Source of the DNA: Bedellia somnulentella
Taxonomy: Eukaryota; Arthropoda; Insecta; Lepidoptera; Bedelliidae
DNA length: 64,000 nucleotides
Assembly (NCBI GenBank): GCA_963576735.1
Contig: OY755177.1
Span: forward strand, 6,324,001 to 6,388,000
Direction: 5' to 3'
Shown: positions 42,602 through 52,145 of the stretch, one piece after another
How the letters are laid out: the number at the start of each line of letters is the position of its first letter
Position numbering within the stretch: the first letter of the stretch is position 1
The notes under the pieces: model-generated
Seen by the model: only the letters and a program-made list of their open reading frames with translations
What the model was told of the DNA's origin: nothing
Databases searched by the model: none
Translations under genes and position numbers: made by a program

Positions 42602-43267
42602 AGGAGTACTGTCATAAATGATGTATCTCCTGAAAATAGAAATAATATGGTTCAGCCCACTTTTGCTTACAATAGAGATGTGTCGACTCAGAGGACTTTA
42701 GTCTTCTCCGATTCTCTTGGTGTTAACATTGGCCATCATTTAAACAAAGAATTAGACCAATGTATTTTAAATACTTGTATGCCCGGAGCAAGTTACTCTC
42801 AAATAATAAATACCATTTTAAAAGAACAATATGACTCCAATACTACTTTAGTTATTTTAATTGGTTCGAGTAATAAGGTGAATCCAAGTGACTTAAAGAA
42901 ATCATTTGACAAATTGGTCAATTTAAATGTTAGAAAAATAATTATAAGTGACTTCCTATATTCCAAGCATCTTAGCTATAAGGTTAATACTAGGATTTAT
43001 AAACTAAATATGTTACTATATAATTTGACCTTGGGATATAGGCAAAAAATTGTTAATTTTAATATAAATAATTATATTAAGAAACCATTATTGACTAAAA
43101 GTACCTTGAAAGTACCTGAACATTCTAAAAAACGTCTAGCTATGTTACTAGCTAGTAATATTGTATACAACAATGTTATTAATTTGAATAACATAACAAT
43201 TTCATCTGACTTGGATGCAGTTATTAGTACATGTACTAATGTATCTGCAAATTTAGCTTTAAACTAG
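42602..43267 (+). CDS. CR1 ORF1, esterase (SGNH hydrolase) domain, N-terminally truncated
   Basis: Open from the element's 5' junction (in-frame stop at 42599) to TAG at 43265-43267; the first ATG is at 42647 (206 codons). The visible protein is an SGNH/GDSL-type esterase domain, as described for ORF1 of CR1 elements. Counting from that ATG, the block-I motif is S21-D22-S23-L24 (usually GDS), block II has G47-A-S, and block III is G73-S-S-N76. The C-terminal Asp-His pair is not clear: EHSKKRLAMLL is the likely place, with the Asp replaced. The zinc-finger or PHD-like N-terminus is lost through 5' truncation. The last 28 nt overlap ORF2 in the -1 frame, and the overlap holds an A-AAT-TTA heptamer in phase. 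The role of the esterase in retrotransposition is not settled. Confidence 0.82.
   Translation, partial: RSTVINDVSPENRNNMVQPTFAYNRDVSTQRTLVFSDSLGVNIGHHLNKELDQCILNTCMPGASYSQIINTILKEQYDSNTTLVILIGSSNKVNPSDLKKSFDKLVNLNVRKIIISDFLYSKHLSYKVNTRIYKLNMLLYNLTLGYRQKIVNFNINNYIKKPLLTKSTLKVPEHSKKRLAMLLASNIVYNNVINLNNITISSDLDAVISTCTNVSANLALN
43249..43255 (+). promoter_or_regulatory. Candidate -1 ribosomal frameshift site (A AAT TTA)
   Basis: In the ORF1 phase the codons are GCA AAT TTA GCT, giving the slippery heptamer A-AAT-TTA (X-XXY-YYZ), the same heptamer used at the Rous sarcoma virus gag-pol junction. It lies within the 28-nt window where ORF1 and ORF2 are both open. A -1 slip leads directly into the ORF2 frame (AGC TTT AAA CTA GGT...). 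Six nt downstream, AACTAG (43262-43267) can pair with CTAGTT (43300-43305), a weak stem with a 32-nt loop. The heptamer and frames are directly seen; its function is inferred. Confidence 0.5.
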
Positions 43268-46113
43268 GTAGTAAGACAAAGGAAAAGGCATACATTTCAC
43301 TAGTTCATCAGAACATACAGAGCCTTTCCTGCAAACTATTAGAATTAGAGTTATTCATTAATAAGTACAATGCCAAAATACTTTGTTTAACAGAACACTG
43401 GTTAAAAGCAGAACAAATGAATTTTAGTTTAAAGAATTACACAGTGGGCAGTTGTTTTAACAGAGAGTCCATAATGTGTGGGGGTAGTATGATACTATTA
43501 TATGTAGACATTAAATTTAAAGAAAGAAAAGACATCTGTAGACTCTCTGTTGAACAACATGTAGAAATCTCATGCATTGAATTGAGCAAGTATATAATTT
43601 TGTGTGTATATCGCCCACCCAAAGGTAACTATGACATCTTTGAAGCAGCGATGGAAGATGCTTTGGGGATGGCTTCCCGCAGCTCCAGAGAGGTTGTAGT
43701 TTGTGGGGATTTCAATGTTGACTTGTTGGGTGAGGGTCTAGTAAAGGAGAGAATATTGACATTTTTTCAATCATTTAATCTTCTAAATGTATTTAATGAG
43801 CCAACCCGAATTACCTCGACCTCTGCAACATGTTTAGATAATATTTATTGCAATTGTGATTACTCCGGTCACTTCCTTTTTGATTGCATTACCTCAGACC
43901 ACAAGGGTCAATTTATAAATTTAGAATTTACCATCGAAAAGAAAAAGTCAATAGTATGTAGACAGATAACTGAAAAAAAACTTAGCTTATTTGAAAATAA
44001 TATTAGGTCTAGCATCAGCCCCCCAATGAGAAGCAGTGAATCATTAGAGAATTGTCTTTCATTCATCAATGAGCTAAAAACTGAATTCAACAAAATCTTT
44101 AAAACTAAGGTAATACTGTGTAATACAAAATGCTCTTTTGCTGAATGGGCCACCGCTGGAATCAGAATAAGTAGAGATCACCTATATAACATTTATAGAG
44201 AAAAGTCCTTTAACTTCAACCAAGATTTTATTATTTATGTCAGAAATTATTCAAAAATTTTCAAAAAAGTTTGTGGTGAAGCTAAATCTAGATGCATAAA
44301 ACATAAAATTATGAATTCTTCTAACAAGAGTAAGACTGTCTGGAAAATAATTAACAGTGAAACTGGAAAACTAAAGTCCCCACATGATCTCAATTTATTA
44401 TTAGATAATGAACTGATACAGTCAAAATCACAAATTGCTGACATTTTTGAAAATCATTTTATAAATACCCCCACTCAGACAACAGAGAAATTAAATTCAT
44501 GTCCCCAGAAAGCTCTTGAGTTGTTGGAACAAAATGTTACCAAAACAACAGCACAGTTTTCTTTCAAGTATGTTGACAATAATGATATAATTAAAAATTT
44601 TAAAACTATTAATCTTAAAAAAACCGAAGACATAACAGGAATGTCAGTTTTCGTCATAAACAGAATAATAAATATAATCGCTCCTCATTTAACGATACTT
44701 TTTAATAAATGTATAGATATAGGAGAATTTCCAGACTGTATGAAGTTAAGTAGGCTCATCCCACTACATAAATCAGGAGATAGTCAGGACTTTACCAATT
44801 ATAGGCCTATTTCTATTTTGCCAGTTCTCAGTAAAGTTTTTGAGAAAATCATGTCCAACCAAATGCTTTCATATTTCAACAATCATAATATATTCCATGA
44901 CGAGCAATATGGTTTCACCAAAGGTAGGTCTACTGTAGATGCAGGAGTGTCACTAATGAAACATATTTTTAATTCATGGGAAAACTCCCGGGATGCATTA
45001 GGTATATTTTGTGACCTCACAAAAGCTTTTGATTGTGTAAAAAAAGAAATAGCGTTGATTAAACTTAAATATTACGGTTTTGACGAGCAAGCACTGAAAT
45101 TAATGGCATCATATCTTCATAAAAGAACTTTAAAGGTTGATATTAATGGAACCACGTCGGAAGGATCGGAAATAGAGATGGGCGTTCCTCAAGGTTCTAT
45201 ACTTGGCCCATTACTGTTTCTGATTTACATTAATGATTTACCATTTATGGTACAAAAGTATTCTGAGATAGTTATGTTTGCAGATGACACATCTTTAATA
45301 TTTAATGTAGCGAGATCCTCTACATCTCTTGACGACGTAAATAAAGCTATCTCACTGGTATTGCATTGGTTTACTGTAAATAACCTGGTTCTAAATGCCA
45401 AAAAAACTAAATGTATTAAATTTACTTTACCGAATGTTAGGCAAGTTGATAACAATATTGTTATTGATAGTGAACAAGTAGAATTAGTGAAAGAAACAAA
45501 ATTCCTAGGGATAATAATCGATTCTAAGTTGCAATGGGGACCCCATATACTAACACTTTCTAAAAGGCTGAGCTCAGCAGCGTATGCCGTGCGTAAGATT
45601 AGAGAAATAGCAGACGTAGAAACAGCTCGCATTGTGTATTTCAGTTATTTTCATAGTATTATGTCGTACGGTATTTTATTATGGGGTAAAGCGGCTGATG
45701 TTCATAAAGTTTTCGTCTTACAAAAGCGAGCTATCCGATCTATTTACATGTTGAGGTCGAGGTATTCGTTGCGCGAAAAATTTAAAGAAATTGGCATTTT
45801 AACTGTCCCTTGCCAATACATATTTGAGAATTTAATGTATGCCAAAAAGAATATAGGCCAATTTAGTAAAGTTAGTGATAGGCATACTGTTAACACTCGA
45901 AATAAGGACAAACTTCACGTACCGAAGTGGAGACTTAATAAAGTAAGTAACTCCTTTATGGGACTATCCCTGAAAATGTTCAACAAACTTCCTTCTGACA
46001 TATTGGAATTGCCTGTGGCATCTTTTAAAAAGGCAATAAAAGCCATGCTTTTAAAGAAGTCTTACTACAGTGTTCAAGATTTTTTAAACGACAAGGACCC
46101 AACGCGCACATGA
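43255..46113 (+). CDS. CR1 ORF2: endonuclease/reverse transcriptase, intact
   Basis: The frame is open from 43240 to the stop at 46111-46113. The first in-frame ATG (43417) lies downstream of the first two endonuclease motifs, HQNIQSLS (near 43310) and CLTEHWL (near 43395), so translation should begin earlier; I start the entry at the suggested frameshift site. Counting from ATG 43417, the endonuclease has GDFN at 97-100 and SDH at 160-162. The reverse transcriptase has HKSGDSQDFTNYRPISILPV near 450, TKAFDCV near 535, GVPQGSILGPLLFLIYINDL at 589 and FADD with both aspartates near 622-624. The end, with KWRLNKVSNSFMG and FKKAIKAMLLKKSYYSVQDF, is typical of lepidopteran CR1-like proteins. No stop or frameshift was seen, so it could be active or supply enzyme to truncated copies. 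Confidence 0.95.
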   Translation, partial: SFKLGSKTKEKAYISLVHQNIQSLSCKLLELELFINKYNAKILCLTEHWLKAEQMNFSLKNYTVGSCFNRESIMCGGSMILLYVDIKFKERKDICRLSVEQHVEISCIELSKYIILCVYRPPKGNYDIFEAAMEDALGMASRSSREVVVCGDFNVDLLGEGLVKERILTFFQSFNLLNVFNEPTRITSTSATCLDNIYCNCDYSGHFLFDCITSDHKGQFINLEFTIEKKKSIVCRQITEKKLSLFENNIRSSISPPMRSSESLENCLSFINELKTEFNKIFKTKVILCNTKCSFAEWATAGIRISRDHLYNIYREKSFNFNQDFIIYVRNYSKIFKKVCGEAKSRCIKHKIMNSSNKSKTVWKIINSETGKLKSPHDLNLLLDNELIQSKSQIADIFENHFINTPTQTTEKLNSCPQKALELLEQNVTKTTAQFSFKYVDNNDIIKNFKTINLKKTEDITGMSVFVINRIINIIAPHLTILFNKCIDIGEFPDCMKLSRLIPLHKSGDSQDFTNYRPISILPVLSKVFEKIMSNQMLSYFNNHNIFHDEQYGFTKGRSTVDAGVSLMKHIFNSWENSRDALGIFCDLTKAFDCVKKEIALIKLKYYGFDEQALKLMASYLHKRTLKVDINGTTSEGSEIEMGVPQGSILGPLLFLIYINDLPFMVQKYSEIVMFADDTSLIFNVARSSTSLDDVNKAISLVLHWFTVNNLVLNAKKTKCIKFTLPNVRQVDNNIVIDSEQVELVKETKFLGIIIDSKLQWGPHILTLSKRLSSAAYAVRKIREIADVETARIVYFSYFHSIMSYGILLWGKAADVHKVFVLQKRAIRSIYMLRSRYSLREKFKEIGILTVPCQYIFENLMYAKKNIGQFSKVSDRHTVNTRNKDKLHVPKWRLNKVSNSFMGLSLKMFNKLPSDILELPVASFKKAIKAMLLKKSYYSVQDFLNDKDPTRT

Positions 46114-46492
46114 CCGTGTCCGTAAAGCTATAAATCTTCCCTCGTTATTCCTAGGAATAATTGTCTGGTGAGGATTTTTCTTCTCACGTTATGTGATTGG
46201 TTTTTGTGATGGACAATTTATTTTAAATATGTCAAACTAGCGTTTGGTTTTGTCGCATAGAAAATCTTTTATAAAGTAAAAACATGTTAATAAACTGAAA
46301 TTGTACAAACCATGTTTTGAAAAAATGAAAAAATGTGAATGTAAAGAGTTTCTTTGTTGCTTCTTCTCTTTACGAACACCTTCCGAAGCAACGGACTAAT
46401 GATAAATTTAAAAAAATTTGACGTTCAAAAAATGTTAATTTTTAACTTAATTTTGAAAAATAAACTTTTTGACTTTTTTTTTTTTTTTTTTT
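46114..46492 (+). other. CR1 3' UTR and GACTTTTT-repeat tail
   Basis: Contains CTTCCGAAGCAACGGACTAA, TTGACGTTCAAAAAATG and AAAAATAAACTTTTTGAC, then a long T-run. The truncated copies at 18139 and 62180 end in one or two further TTTTTGAC-like units, so the native tail is a short (GACTTTTT)n repeat. Here it has become, or slipped into, nearly pure T. Confidence 0.85.
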
Positions 46493-46740
46493 GACCTTTC
46501 TAACAAGTCCAAACACGGCTATGATACGATATTTCATCATGGAATGCTAGTGCCTATCTTCCGGCTTCATCATCAGACCTTGAAACCTAATCATGGTCAA
46601 CGTTCATTACAAGACCTTTTTAACAAGTCCAAACACGGCTATAATACGATCATCCATCATGAAGTTCCAGTTCATATCTTCCGGCTCCATCATCAGATCA
46701 GCTCGACAGTACCATATTATTGTATTGTCATCGAAATCAC
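46493..46740 (-). repeat. 171-bp tandem repeat array, right part
   Basis: Resumes with GACCTTTCTAACAAGTCCAA and holds two units: one with a deletion (CTTCATCATC at 46565, CTCCATCATC at 46685, spacing 120, lacking the GCTCGACAGTACCATATTAT block) and one ending at TTGTATTGTCATCG. It continues the array at 42151-42598 that the CR1 element split. Confidence 0.9.
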
Positions 46741-46921
46741 ATACAACTGCCAATTTTCATAACGCTATGACCTTTAGAAGATGGTTAAATTAGTTTTCTT
46801 AGATTTGATTACATAGTTACATACATACAGGTCGACCTAATAAAAGCGTGTTAACAACATTTTCACTGTAAATAGATTTGTGGGTTTTTGGTAAAAATAA
46901 CTTTTTATAGTAATAAAAGTT

Positions 46922-47512
46922 TTAGTATGAGTAGAACACCGTTTATCGTGCAGATGATGAGGGGTCAAATCCCGGGTACGGCTTACACCGATTTTTCTGT
47001 TCTAAAGACATATGTGTGGTTAATTTATCAAGATTGAAAAGGTTGTGAAAAGGAAACCCACCTGGCTGAATTGTACTTTGTCATACATATATACATACAT
47101 ATACTCACGGCTATAAATCCCTTAACGGGGTAGCCAGAGCTTTGGAATGATAACTTTTGGAATTCCTCAGCCACTTTTGGAAGTTGATTGGGGAAAAGAT
47201 GATAATAATAAACGTTTTTGGTGACGGGTCTCCAACCACATCGCCCAAAAATCCCCTATACCCTTAGTCGCCTCATACGATCACCCACGGGTAGAAATGG
47301 GGTAGTGTTATTCTAAGCCGACACTACACGACACTACTTTGTCATGTGATAGTGTATTCGTACAAAAAAGCAATAGCCCTGCCCCTATCACATAAGTTCA
47401 CTGTGTAAGCAAAATGAGTACTCTGAACACCAGGTGGCAATGTCTAGTGATGTTCAGAAGTATTAGTACCTCTGCCACCCATTTTGGGGTTATACGACGT
47501 GAACGTTAGAGT
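46922..47512 (+). repeat. SINE-B copy split by SINE-A
   Basis: Part of the tRNA-like head is present (AGAACACCGTTTATCGTGCA, B-box-like GGGTCAAATCCCGGGTACGG). The body up to CTGAATTGTACTTTGTCAT follows, then a SINE-A insertion (47085-47334), then the rest from ACTTTGTCATGTGATAGTGT to GTACCTCTGCCACCCATTTT. Confidence 0.92.
47085..47334 (-). repeat. SINE-A, full length, with 11-bp TSD inside SINE-B
   Basis: TACTTTGTCAT stands at 47074-47084 and again at 47335-47345. The 250 bp between them run from the (ACAT)n tail to the head ATTCTAAGCCGACACTACAC. Because the host sequence is a known SINE-B unit, the empty site can be read directly. This fixes both ends of SINE-A and shows that it inserts by retrotransposition. 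Confidence 0.97.
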
Positions 47513-49566
47513 TGAATTGAGTTTCTTACAACAGCTTGACCAGGACGGGACATAAACGGGTTTTTTGATTTGCTAAAGCCTGAGAACATACCTTTTGCAT
47601 ACGTGATGTCTGAATGTGTTAACCCAAAACTCATTAACACACGCAACTTTAACGCAATGACATCAGAAAAAATTAACATACATCATAACAGATGCAATCT
47701 GTTAAATTATCACTTTTGATAGAACTATTCTCCTTAGAGGTCCCAATATGACAGTCGTATTTTCTTCTACAAATTCATGTCTAACCTATTTGAATGATTG
47801 TTTACAACATGTTATGCTTACACAGATTTGATTGTTTGAATTACAGCAAATTTACATATAGACAAACATGAAAGTAGTAATTTGAATACATAATCAATTT
47901 CAAAACTATGTTTAGTATGCCTCCAAGGGAATAGGGACTATTGACTCGAAGCTTTCATCAAATCAAGTTGTTTCAAACCATTAGGCAAGTGTTAACTTAA
48001 ATATGATTTAATTTGTACAATTCATTTGTATCCAACTTCTTGATTTTCGGTAAGTTTAATATGCATTGAAAGGAAAATATTATACTTGAGAAACCAGTAT
48101 TCATTATTTTCTATGAAGGATAAAGTGTTCGAATGCATTTACATTCGTGAATATTTGAATACGATGCTTTGCTTACATGATTAAAGCAAGAAAAGTATCT
48201 TCTTGATAAAATTTGAGTTAGTTTGTTATCCACACAGACAATTTTCTATTTGAATTTCAACACTATTTGGGCTGTAAAATAACTGAAATAAAAAAAACAG
48301 CTACTTTATTAACTTGAGTGGGGATAAGAAAGTTAAATAACGGATGGTTGATGATGGTCTTACAATGCCCGCGTGAATAAATAGGTCATTGATATCCTAA
48401 CCCGACACAACGGAGCATTCGATACCACTCATTGATTAATCACAAAATCTCAGAAACTATGACTTGCACAAACTTAAAATTTGCCACTTCGTTTTCCTTA
48501 CAGTGAGCGAAAACCTGCTAAGAACAGATTGGAAAATCTATAATAATGCTACCCCATCATAAAACTTTGGGTATCATGCGAGACGACTGTTCCATTCAAC
48601 TTTTATAAATGCTAAAAAATATTTTAATTCGTAGCTATGGTCTCCCTTTTTTGGAATTGACATCCGTGAGGATATTATCTGTGCTGTAGGTATTAAATTG
48701 TAACGTATACTTGCTATGTAAAATGCTTCTGAACTATAGTTGGCACAACACTTAGTTTTCAAGTTAAAGTCAGCGACTCAATTGAGAAATGTTTTAATTT
48801 CAAATAGTTTATCCTCCTAGAACCTTAAAAACACTTTCTTCTAGATGGTGTATGTCAGTTTATTGAACGTTTTCCATTTGTTCGCACAATATAAATTGTT
48901 TCTTGAATAGTTTCAATAAAAATGCAAATCGGGTGTCGCTGGTTGGTGCTCGACTCGAGAGAACTTTATCTAAGAGCACTATCCACTTTTTATACACTTT
49001 ACTGATGTCTTGCTAACTTCTTTACTATTCTATAATAAGTTATGATTCCAACGTTTTTGTGTTAAGTAGATTTCAGAAAGTTTGTAGTATCTTTTCTACT
49101 TAGTAATATATGATAACAATTTTGTTTAAGTGACATTAGTTTATTGGTATTTTTTGTTATATAAGCTTGAATTATGGTTTATTTTATTAAACAAACATAC
49201 GTGCAGTTTTTGCAGTTATGCCTTTTCCTTACATTTATTTTCTTACGGATGCCTATTTTGTATAGCTAAACTGATATATAATATACTAATCAAATGATTG
49301 ATTAGTATATGATGATTCTTTATGTCATCCTAGGTTATACAAGCATAGTATAGTATTATTTTACTAAGAGAAAACTGTTGAAATTATAAACAGCAGACAA
49401 ATTATGAAGGGATTTGTACGCTTGTGTTTAAATGTTTCTGTTTAACATTTTTTGCTTTGTATCTTTATTTTTTGTATTGTATCTCTTTTGTGCCAAACTT
49501 TCAGCGATTTTTCTTTCTTTAGTCTGCAGGTCTGTATTACCAATGGAGTCTAATTGTACATAGTTT
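47513..49566. other. Gene-free stretch with two degenerate SINE-A pieces
   Basis: 48311-48420 (minus; ACTTGAGTGGGGATAAGAAA, GATATCCTAACCCGACACAA) and 48541-48685 (plus; ATGCTACCCCATCATAAAAC, GGAATTGACATCCGTGAGGA) are weak SINE-A relics. A perfect 11-bp inverted repeat (ATACTAATCAA...TTGATTAGTAT) lies near 49281-49306. No coding features. Confidence 0.5.
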
Positions 49567-50079
49567 TGTAAGCTTATAATAATGAGTGTGCTATGATTGG
49601 CTATTATACTGTATAATTTATACTATTTATAATTGATAAACTGTATAGTTTTATTGTGTAATCATATTATTTACCTATTTAATAAGTATTAGTGGTGTCG
49701 TGTATGAATAATGAGATACTAGTTTGACTTTACTTCAAAACAGCTCACGCTGATTAAAATAATGATTGTAATTAAATCCATAATTTTGGTAAATACTCAT
49801 TTCTAAAATGTTATTATTTATTTATAAATGAGTTGTAATAATGATTATGTAGGTTTGAGTAGAGTATTATTGATGAGACTGTCAGTTGATTTAAATCAAC
49901 TGACAGTCAACTGACTTAAGGTTAGGTAAGGTATAAATGTACGATCTCTGTTTTTGCGTGGGCAATTGTCAGTAGTCCGTTGTATCGGCAAGTGGTTGTG
50001 AAAGATGAAATTATACGAAGTGTACCGCTATTTTGGGTTTTATTTCAAAACCTCCACACTCCCTGAAGTTGACCCTACA
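49567..50079 (+). repeat. 5' LTR
   Basis: 513 bp, TGTAAGCTTATAATAATGAG ... GAAGTTGACCCTACA. A TATAAAT box lies at 49932 and an arthropod-type TCAGT initiator at 49969, though their spacing (39 nt) is slightly long. A perfect 32-bp palindrome lies just upstream of the TATA box. Confidence 0.95.
49877..49908. promoter_or_regulatory. Perfect 32-bp palindrome in the LTR, upstream of TATA
   Basis: GACTGTCAGTTGATTT is followed at once by its exact reverse complement; a further GTCAACTGAC half-copy follows. It is present in both LTRs (57762-57793 in the 3' LTR) about 25 bp before TATAAAT. The position suits a dimeric regulator site or a transcript hairpin; neither is shown. Confidence 0.7.
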
Positions 50080-52145
50080 ACTCAGAAGTGAGGATAGGCG
50101 AAAAATATCACGTTTTTCGTACTGCGCCTACGTAAGTACCCTGTTCTTTTTTTTTTGTGTTTGCGTAATTAGAATCCTTGGTATGGTGAAATTGCCTTCT
50201 TCTTTATAAAATAGCATCCATAAACAGTCGTAAATAATAAAGTCTATTTCAATTGAAGGCAAGAAAGTATTTTAAAAGAATTTTCATTTATTCTCAAAAA
50301 CATAGGGGCGATACATAAGAGTGTTAATCTGTTACATACTTGAGCCTGATATCTAGTCCTTTTTTTCCCGATAGCTCAGATTGTTTTTTTTTTCAAAGCT
50401 ATTGTTTGTCAACTTATCGATCTGAAGATTGGTATAGAGCTCTGATTATCGAATAATATTGAAATGTTGGATCGATATACAGTATAGTGAATTTTCTAAA
50501 ACATTTTTCGTTTATGATTGTGAGTACACGTGCGAAAACAGTACACTTTGAAATTATGACATATGGCATTACAACATCTGTTTAAAGCATTACATGTGAT
50601 GCTACGATCTAACAATTCCTACTATCAGGCGTGTGGTGTTGTGTAATTAATTAAATATTTCGTGTAATGGGAATATAAATATATCACATGAGGTAGAATA
50701 GCAGTGTTATAGGTAGTTATAGAATTACGTGAGCGAGTAAGACGGGATTAGAGAAGAAATGTATCCATTACTTTTTAAATATTTATACGTTTTTGAATAA
50801 AGTTATTTTGTCATCATACTTTTACTCGCGTTTATTTAACTCAAGTGTGGTCCAGGCTTAGGACTAGCAATGTGCATGGATTCATTTGATGTTTACAAAG
50901 ATTCGAAATGTATGTCAAGATAACACGATTTTAAATATCAAACAATTATCAAAATCAATCGATAAATTATATTGAACTTGATTTTAGAAATAAATTGAAT
51001 GTCCCGGTGCTAATCCAAAATTATGAAAACTTAATGCATTAATTGTAAACCTAGAAAACTACAATTTGATTTTAATGTAGTAAGAGTTTTAGTTACACTG
51101 AATTAAATAAAATACATGCCTGAGACGAATGTTGACGGGATTCATCGATGTTAACCGAACTCTTTGAATACAATTTAAAACTTTTTGCTATTATAATTAA
51201 AACAACTATTGACTTTAGGATATTTTTATTGCTATCGTTTTAAGTATCACTTTCATTTGCTTACCCATACGTTCGTTACCGGTCAATCACGCAGCATCAC
51301 ACTGCAGTGCTCTATGGTAGTGTAATGGAATGAAATGTAAAGCCATGCTAAGTGTGATGTTTGGAACGGTCGAGTAATGTGTAATGTATCGGTACGCGTC
51401 CGAGCGATATTACGTGTGATGCATTGCTCGCATTGCTTACACCATACCTGGTTGTGAGTATCCAGGTTGTTTTTTTTTATATTTTGTACAACTCAACTGC
51501 AAACTTACCATAGGTTTACTACAAATTACTACTACTACTGCTACTAAAATTTTAGCAAACCTGTAAGTTTAAAAAAATAAAATAGAAAAATATTGAGGCC
51601 TTTTATGTTTATAAATCTAGTTTTGGAACATAATACGAAGGAACACATAGTTGTTTTAATACTCATCATGATGCATAATATCTTAATTATTTATTTTAAA
51701 TTTGAGATAGTCACCCGCTTATTGTAGTGTCTTCATATTATTCACGTAAGAGGTAAAAACGTCAAAATCAAAATATTCTTTATTAAACCAAGTAGGTATT
51801 ATACATTTTCTTCGGTCCCCTGTAAAGCTGTACAAAGCGTGTGTAAGATAATACCGTGAGTCCGTTACATGACCAAGGATTAATAAAGTAACTGTTTAAA
51901 TATTAGTTTGCAATACAAAGTAAGAATTAAACATTTTGAAACTTTTAACAACTACCTTCTAATAAAATAGTCAGCCGTACATTTGTTATCAGTGAAATAT
52001 TTAAGTTACATTTGCGAAGGTCGCCTTTAATTTCAATAAAAGAAAATTGGATTTGCGTTATACTAATTGTTAGGCTAAAGTATGTGTACTGAGGGTTGGC
52101 TTGATTGTTTACTAAGCTGAAATTTGTCAGTTTCAGTTCTCCACC
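50080..52145 (+). other. Long non-coding leader of the LTR element
   Basis: About 2 kb without an open frame. 50640-50840 (GTGAGCGAGTAAGACGGGAT, TTGAATAAAGTTATTTTGTC, then TTTAACTCAAGTGTGGTCCA) resembles the 3' half of another LTR followed by a primer-binding-like AACTCA word, so a nested LTR remnant is possible. 51193-51227 is one end of the foldback family seen at 7428-7650. 51240-51480 has repeated TGTGATGC/AATGTATCGG-like words of unknown origin. Confidence 0.5.

Larger units (their letters stand above)
42600..46492 (+). mobile_element. CR1-type LINE, 5'-truncated, with 6-bp TSD GACCTT
   Basis: GACCTT at 42594-42599 and 46493-46498 flanks the element, which interrupts a tandem-repeat unit (CAAGACCTT|TCTAACAAG) elsewhere intact. 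It carries ORF1 (esterase type, truncated at its N-terminus), an overlapping ORF2, a ~380-bp 3' UTR and a TTTTTGAC-type tail. An esterase in ORF1 and a short-repeat tail in place of poly(A) are known CR1-clade features. Two very short copies of the same 3' end lie at 18139-18232 and 62180-62277. Confidence 0.94.
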
